64,000 nucleotides of DNA. It comes from DASUPK01 sp963774305. GTDB taxonomy: Bacteria; Actinomycetota; Thermoleophilia; Solirubrobacterales; 70-9. Both the position numbers and the translations under genes were made by a program. The stretch spans positions 1-64,000 of the forward strand of contig CAVZEM010000010.1 of NCBI GenBank assembly GCA_963774305.1, in the 5' to 3' direction. Positions within the stretch are counted from its first letter, which is position 1, and every line of letters starts with the position of its first letter. Under the pieces are notes generated by a model. That model saw only the letters and a program-made list of their open reading frames with translations, was not told the origin of the DNA and did not search any database. Below are positions 60,514 to 64,000 of the stretch, one piece after another.

Positions 60514-60780
60514 GGGACGGCGCCGATGCAGCTCCTGCTCACAAAGCCGCGCACCTGCTCCAACGGCCGCGGCTCTTCACGAAGCTCCGATACACCTGGA
60601 CCTCGGGTGCCCCGGTCGGCCCGGGCGGCGGCTCGGTCCCGGTGGGCTGCAAGCTCGCGGTCCCTCTAGTCCACCCTCCGGGCGTCGACTACGCACTCAG
60701 GTCGAGGGGTTTGCCCCCACGAATCGGGTCAAGCGATCCGAGAAGGTGGCCGATGCATAGCGGCGAAGAGGAGAACAGGA
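60514..60780. other. Region without a recognisable gene
   Basis: About 270 nt between the ELWxxDGT fragment and the small ORF. I see no conserved coding pattern. A purine-rich GAGGAG near the end serves as ribosome binding site for the small ORF at 60781. Confidence 0.45.
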
Positions 60781-60960
60781 ATGCCACCGAACTCGACTCA
60801 GAACCTGAACGCCAAGCTCTCGCTCACGCCGACCAGCCAGGAGCGCCCCGGCGCCACCGGCATCAGCTTCACGCCTCCTCCGATCCAGAGCTCGGCCCCG
60901 CCCAACCAGGTCTTCAGCGGCCCCGCCCAGTACCGCGGCGGGTACCACCTCAGCTTCTAG
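60781..60960 (+). CDS. Small 59-residue protein, function unknown
   Basis: Short open frame with ATG at 60781 and TAG at 60958-60960. It is preceded by GAGGAGAACAGG, a good ribosome binding site about 8 nt upstream. The product is Pro/Ser/Gln/Asn-rich (QNLNAKLSLTPTSQERPG, FTPPPIQSSAPPNQVFSG) and ends in aromatic residues (QYRGGYHLSF). It has no cysteines or membrane helix and looks disordered. Its stop directly abuts the stop of the convergent response regulator gene. It is not a recognisable fragment of a larger protein. Confidence 0.5.
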   Translation: MPPNSTQNLNAKLSLTPTSQERPGATGISFTPPPIQSSAPPNQVFSGPAQYRGGYHLSF

Positions 60961-61677
60961 CTACGACGCTTCCTCGGCGAAGCGGTAGCCGACGCGGCGC
61001 ACGGTGAGCACCAGCTCGGGGTTCTGCGGATCGCGCTCGACCTTCTGGCGGAGGTTGGAGATGTGGACGTCGCAGGCGCGGACGTCGCCGCGGAACTCGG
61101 TCTGCCAGAGCTCCTCCATGATCTCCTTGCGAGAGAAGACCTGGCCCGGGTTCTCGGCCAGCAGGCGCAGGACCTGGAACTCCGAGCGGGTCAGGTTGAT
61201 CGGCTCGCCCCGGACCGTCACCAGGTGCCGGGCCAGGTCGATCGACACGGGCCCGGACTCGATCGCGGTGCCCTCGTTGCCACTCGAGCGATCGAGCTCG
61301 CGGCGGCGCAGCTGCGCTCTCACCCGGCCGAGCAGCTCGCGAACCGAGAACGGCTTGGTGACGTAGTCGTCGGCGCCGACCTCCAGGCCGACCACCTTGT
61401 CCACCTCGGCATCCTTTGCCGTGAGCAGGATGATCGGCACGGGGCTGTGAGCGCGGACCTCGCGGCAGATGTCGAGCCCCGACTTGCCCGGCATCATGAT
61501 GTCCAGGATCAGCAGGTCGAAGTGATCATCGGAGATCCGTCCCTCCGCCTCCTCGCCGTCCGACGCCAGGGTCACGTCGAAGCCCTCCTGCTCGAGCGCG
61601 TAGCCGACCGACTCGCGCACGGAGTCCTCGTCGTCGACGACCAGGATTCGGCTAATGGCGGGCGGCGCCGGGCTCAT
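60961..61677 (-). CDS. OmpR/PhoB-family response regulator
   Basis: 238-residue DNA-binding regulator. The receiver domain has ILVVDDEDSVRESVGYAL, phospho-acceptor Asp in LLILDIMMPGKSGLD, Thr in ILLTAKD and Lys in DDYVTKPFS. The C-terminal winged helix has INLTRSEFQVLRLLAENPGQ, FSRKEIMEELW and VHISNLRQKVERD with VRRVGYRF. The gene lies just downstream of its histidine kinase, whose stop overlaps its start by 4 nt (61674-61677). The signal and target genes are unknown. Confidence 0.96.
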   Translation of the reverse strand: MSPAPPAISRILVVDDEDSVRESVGYALEQEGFDVTLASDGEEAEGRISDDHFDLLILDIMMPGKSGLDICREVRAHSPVPIILLTAKDAEVDKVVGLEVGADDYVTKPFSVRELLGRVRAQLRRRELDRSSGNEGTAIESGPVSIDLARHLVTVRGEPINLTRSEFQVLRLLAENPGQVFSRKEIMEELWQTEFRGDVRACDVHISNLRQKVERDPQNPELVLTVRRVGYRFAEEAS

Positions 61678-63410
61678 GCGACCGGTGTCGGGGTTGGCTT
61701 GGCCGCTCGTAGGCGCACCCAGAAGGTGCTTCCCTCGCCGGGAGTGGAGCGCACGCCGATCTCGCCGTTCATCACGTCCACCATCCGCTTGGCGATCGAC
61801 AGGCCGAGGCCGAAGCCCTCGCCCTCGAGCGTGGAGGAGCCCCTGTAGAACCGCTCGAAGACGCGATCCTGCTCGTCAGGGGGAATGCCCTTACCTGTGT
61901 CCTGGACTTCGATCGTCACGGTCTTCTCCTCCCCCTGGGCCGCGCGAAGGGTAACCGTGCCGGGTGGAGGGGTGTGCGCGCATGCGTTGGTGAGCAGGCC
62001 GATCATGACCTGACGGAGGAGCACCGGATCGCCCTCCGCCACGAGGTCGGGTTCGATCTCTGTGCACATCTCGACCCCGTCGGGCTCTGCGACGGCCTCG
62101 GAGGCCTCCTCGCCGGCGAGCGAGACGTCCACGACCTGGGCCTCGCCCCGCTCCCCGGAGGCCTCGACGCGGGCGAGCGTCAGCAGCGACTGGGTCAGGC
62201 GGGTCATGCGCTCGGCGTCCGCGGCGAGCCTCGTCAGGAACCGGTCCCTCGCGTCCGGATCGTCCTTGGCGCCGCCGCGCAGCACCTCGATCCCGCTCAT
62301 GAGCCCGGCAAGCGGGTTGCGCAGCTCATGCGCGGCGTTGGAGACGAACTCGCGCTCGGCCTCCTCCCGCTTGAGCTCGTCGGTCCTGTCGCGGACGACG
62401 AGGAGGACGGCGTGCTCGGCCGGGACCCTGCGCGCCTGCACGCCGTAGACACGGCCGTCGATTGACAGCACCGGGATCTCGGCCGAGCCGCGTTCGGCCG
62501 CCCGCCGCAGCGACGGGATCAGCGCAGCGGCAGGCTGGCCATCACGGACCAGCCGCTCCGCAGCGGGGTTCGTGAAGCGAACCCCACCGTCCTCGCCGAC
62601 CACGATCACCGCCTCCTTCAGGCCGTCGAAGATCGCCGAGAGGCGGTCGCGCTCGGTGGCGAGCAGCGTGAACGTCTTACGGAGCTCCTCCCGCATGGAA
62701 TCCAGGGAGCGCGTCAGGTCGCCGATCTCGTCGCTGCCCCCGGGTCGAAGCGGAACGTCGAAGTTGCCGGCGGCCATCTCCTCGGCGGCCTGGGCGAGCC
62801 GTCTGACCCGGATCGCAATCAGTGACGAGACCAGGAAGCCCACGAGAACACCGATCGCGATCGCGATCAAGAGGGCCCGCAGCCGGTCGCCGCGGAGCTG
62901 GTCGAACGCCCTGGTCAGCGCGGGAGGTGGCTCGGCGCGAACCACCGTCGCGCCCCTCACCTTGTTCTTGCCGAAGATGGGCGCCGCCGCGACCGTGACA
63001 TTGCCCGGCAGGCTCGCCCGGTAGCGCCGGTTCTCCAGCGCCACCCGCACTGCCTCCCCCGTGTTCGGCACGGCGGCCAGCGCGGCGAGGTCCTGACCGG
63101 GCGCGAACGCGTTGCCATGCCGGTTCACCGCCCAGGCCTCGAAGTTCCCGGTGTTCGCCAGGGCGAGCACGTTCGCTGCATGCAGCTTGTCGACCTTGCC
63201 GAGGTCATCGGCGAGGCTCGAGGTCTTGCCGACCGCGAGGTCTCCCGACTGGCTCTGCAGCGTCCGGCCGGACGAGTCGTCGACGAAGACGTAGACGGAC
63301 GCCGCGGTGATCAGCGTGACGAGAGCGAAGGCAGCGCCGAGCCAGAGCCGCATCGGTATCCGCCGGCCTCTCCCCACGCCCCTGGTTCCCCTCGGGGTCG
63401 TTACAGCCAT
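61674..63410 (-). CDS. Membrane sensor histidine kinase
   Basis: 578-residue sensor. Helix 1 (LWLGAAFALVTLITAASVYV, about 22-42) and helix 2 (ALLIAIAIGVLVGFLVSSLI, about 185-205) flank an extracytoplasmic sensor part of about 140 residues. A HAMP segment follows (RVRRLAQAAEEMAAGNFDVP), then a PAS-like domain, the H-box FVSNAAHELRNPLAGL with phospho-His, and the ATPase domain (N-box LLTNACAHTPPPG, DTGKGIPPDEQDRVFERFY, GFGLGLSIAKRMVD). It pairs with the following response regulator. The architecture resembles PhoR/VicK sensors. The ligand cannot be deduced. TAACAA near 63431 may be its -10 box. Confidence 0.95.
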   Translation of the reverse strand: MAVTTPRGTRGVGRGRRIPMRLWLGAAFALVTLITAASVYVFVDDSSGRTLQSQSGDLAVGKTSSLADDLGKVDKLHAANVLALANTGNFEAWAVNRHGNAFAPGQDLAALAAVPNTGEAVRVALENRRYRASLPGNVTVAAAPIFGKNKVRGATVVRAEPPPALTRAFDQLRGDRLRALLIAIAIGVLVGFLVSSLIAIRVRRLAQAAEEMAAGNFDVPLRPGGSDEIGDLTRSLDSMREELRKTFTLLATERDRLSAIFDGLKEAVIVVGEDGGVRFTNPAAERLVRDGQPAAALIPSLRRAAERGSAEIPVLSIDGRVYGVQARRVPAEHAVLLVVRDRTDELKREEAEREFVSNAAHELRNPLAGLMSGIEVLRGGAKDDPDARDRFLTRLAADAERMTRLTQSLLTLARVEASGERGEAQVVDVSLAGEEASEAVAEPDGVEMCTEIEPDLVAEGDPVLLRQVMIGLLTNACAHTPPPGTVTLRAAQGEEKTVTIEVQDTGKGIPPDEQDRVFERFYRGSSTLEGEGFGLGLSIAKRMVDVMNGEIGVRSTPGEGSTFWVRLRAAKPTPTPVA

Positions 63411-63471
63411 GTCATGGAGATTGTTACCGCTTGCTCACATTCGTGTGGGCGATCTGCCGCCGCACAGCTAT

Positions 63472-64000
63472 TCACTCAGCGAGCGCAGCGGCCAGGCGCA
63501 GCCAGAGCGCCTCGAGGGCGAGTTCCTCCGAGACGTTGACCCGCAGGCGGCGCCGGGTGTCCAGCACCCATTCGACCGCCTCCCTCGCTCTGGCCGGATC
63601 GAGGCCCCGCGCGTCCTCCGCCAGCGCCTCGCGCCGGTCGGCGTTGAGGACGACGTCGTCCGCGCCCGAGGCGACCGCCGCCAGGTCCCGGAACCAGGCG
63701 CAGCAGATCGCCAACCCGAGGTCGAGGGCCTGCGTGCGGGCGCGCCGCTCGGTGCGCTTCACCTGCTCGGCTGCCTCGCGAGTCAGCTTCCCCTTGCGGC
63801 CCCGCTTCACCATCGCCTCGGCCTCCTCCACCAGGCGCCGCTCCTCCTCTGCGCCGGCCTCCTGGCCCGCCTCGCTGGCCGCATCGAGCACCCCGCGCCA
63901 GGGCTCGGGCGGCGGGGCCGCCGAGCGGGCGGCCCGGGCGGCGGCCTCGGCGGTCGCCCGCAGTGCGGTCCCGCTGTCTGAGAGCAGCAGCCGGGCGAGC
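63472..64000 (-). CDS. holB: DNA polymerase III delta'-subunit-like protein, C-terminal part
   Basis: The C-terminal about 175 residues of a clamp-loader subunit-like protein; the 5' end is outside the window. The visible sequence starts LARLLLSDSGTALRATAEAA, then EPWRGVLDAASEAGQEAGAE, the charged KRGRKGKLTREAAEQVKRTE and LGLAICCAWFRDLAAVASG. It ends REAVEWVLDTRRRLRVNVSE with LALEALWLRLAAAL. The all-helical collar with RRLRVNVSEELALEALWLRL is typical of HolB/DnaX C-terminal domains. The N-terminal AAA+ part cannot be checked, so the assignment rests on the collar alone. Confidence 0.75.
   Translation of the reverse strand, partial: LARLLLSDSGTALRATAEAAARAARSAAPPPEPWRGVLDAASEAGQEAGAEEERRLVEEAEAMVKRGRKGKLTREAAEQVKRTERRARTQALDLGLAICCAWFRDLAAVASGADDVVLNADRREALAEDARGLDPARAREAVEWVLDTRRRLRVNVSEELALEALWLRLAAALAE

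Overview
The window is high-GC DNA from a chromosome. It is gene-dense, with 1-30 nt spacing and many ATGA or GTGA overlaps. Most of it, from about position 1 to 48141, is a very large cell-surface polysaccharide locus. A short cassette that looks like a ribosomally made, modified peptide (RiPP) system follows, and then ordinary chromosomal genes. The organism is probably an actinobacterium of the Thermoleophilia/Solirubrobacterales type. I infer this from base composition, frequent GTG starts, secreted proteins with basic Ser/Lys/Arg-rich tails, and TAnnnT -10 boxes set 6-10 nt before many start codons. No 16S rRNA gene is present to confirm it.

Region 1 (1-9885) holds a methyltransferase cut by the window edge, a Wzm/Wzt-type ABC polysaccharide exporter, two polyprenyl-phosphate-type glycosyltransferases, and two large membrane proteins (DUF2142- and DUF2079-like). 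Region 2 (9919-23310) is a nucleotide-sugar factory. It has an N-acetyl sugar amidotransferase of the WbpG/PseA family, two asparagine-synthase-like amidotransferases (one lacking the catalytic Cys2), and a set resembling Bacillus spsCDEF: cytidylyltransferase, oxidoreductase, DegT aminotransferase, SDR, GNAT and NeuB-like synthase. A formyltransferase and a polysaccharide deacetylase follow. The simplest reading is synthesis of a modified nonulosonic (sialic/legionaminic-like) acid. Region 3 (23300-33272) has a Wzx-type flippase, methyltransferases, an alpha/beta hydrolase, two adjacent proteins of unknown family, and two capsule-type glycosyltransferases. Region 4 (33269-48141) is rich in GT2 and GT4 glycosyltransferases, with gmd, rfbC and a WbpA/WbpO-like nucleotide-sugar dehydrogenase. 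The locus carries both an ABC exporter and a flippase, so it may build more than one glycan.

Region 5 (49257-53449) is the most unusual part. Two tandem, nearly identical 42-residue peptide genes carry a YEAPKV motif of the YxxP type used by lasso-like leaders. They are followed by a radical SAM protein with a fused C-terminal PqqD-like domain, a free PqqD-like protein, an HPr-kinase-like protein and an NTP_transf_5-type nucleotidyltransferase. No lasso B2 protease or lasso cyclase is present. The last four genes alternate strands.

Region 6 (53515-64000) holds a trypsin-like protease, a secreted hydrolase-like protein, an HNH-type protein, tRNA-Thr(CGT), an enoyl-CoA hydratase, a decayed stretch with gene fragments (59352-60780), a 59-residue small ORF, a two-component system and the C-terminal part of a DNA polymerase III delta'-like protein.

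Frameshifts cluster in patches: 370-415, 4985-5915, 9230-9880, 11835-12065, 16235-20640, 32400-33110 and 39105-39930, with single cases elsewhere. In each patch the conserved protein continues in another frame. I treat most as sequence errors and give the whole span of each gene, so predicted proteins from those patches should not be trusted residue by residue.
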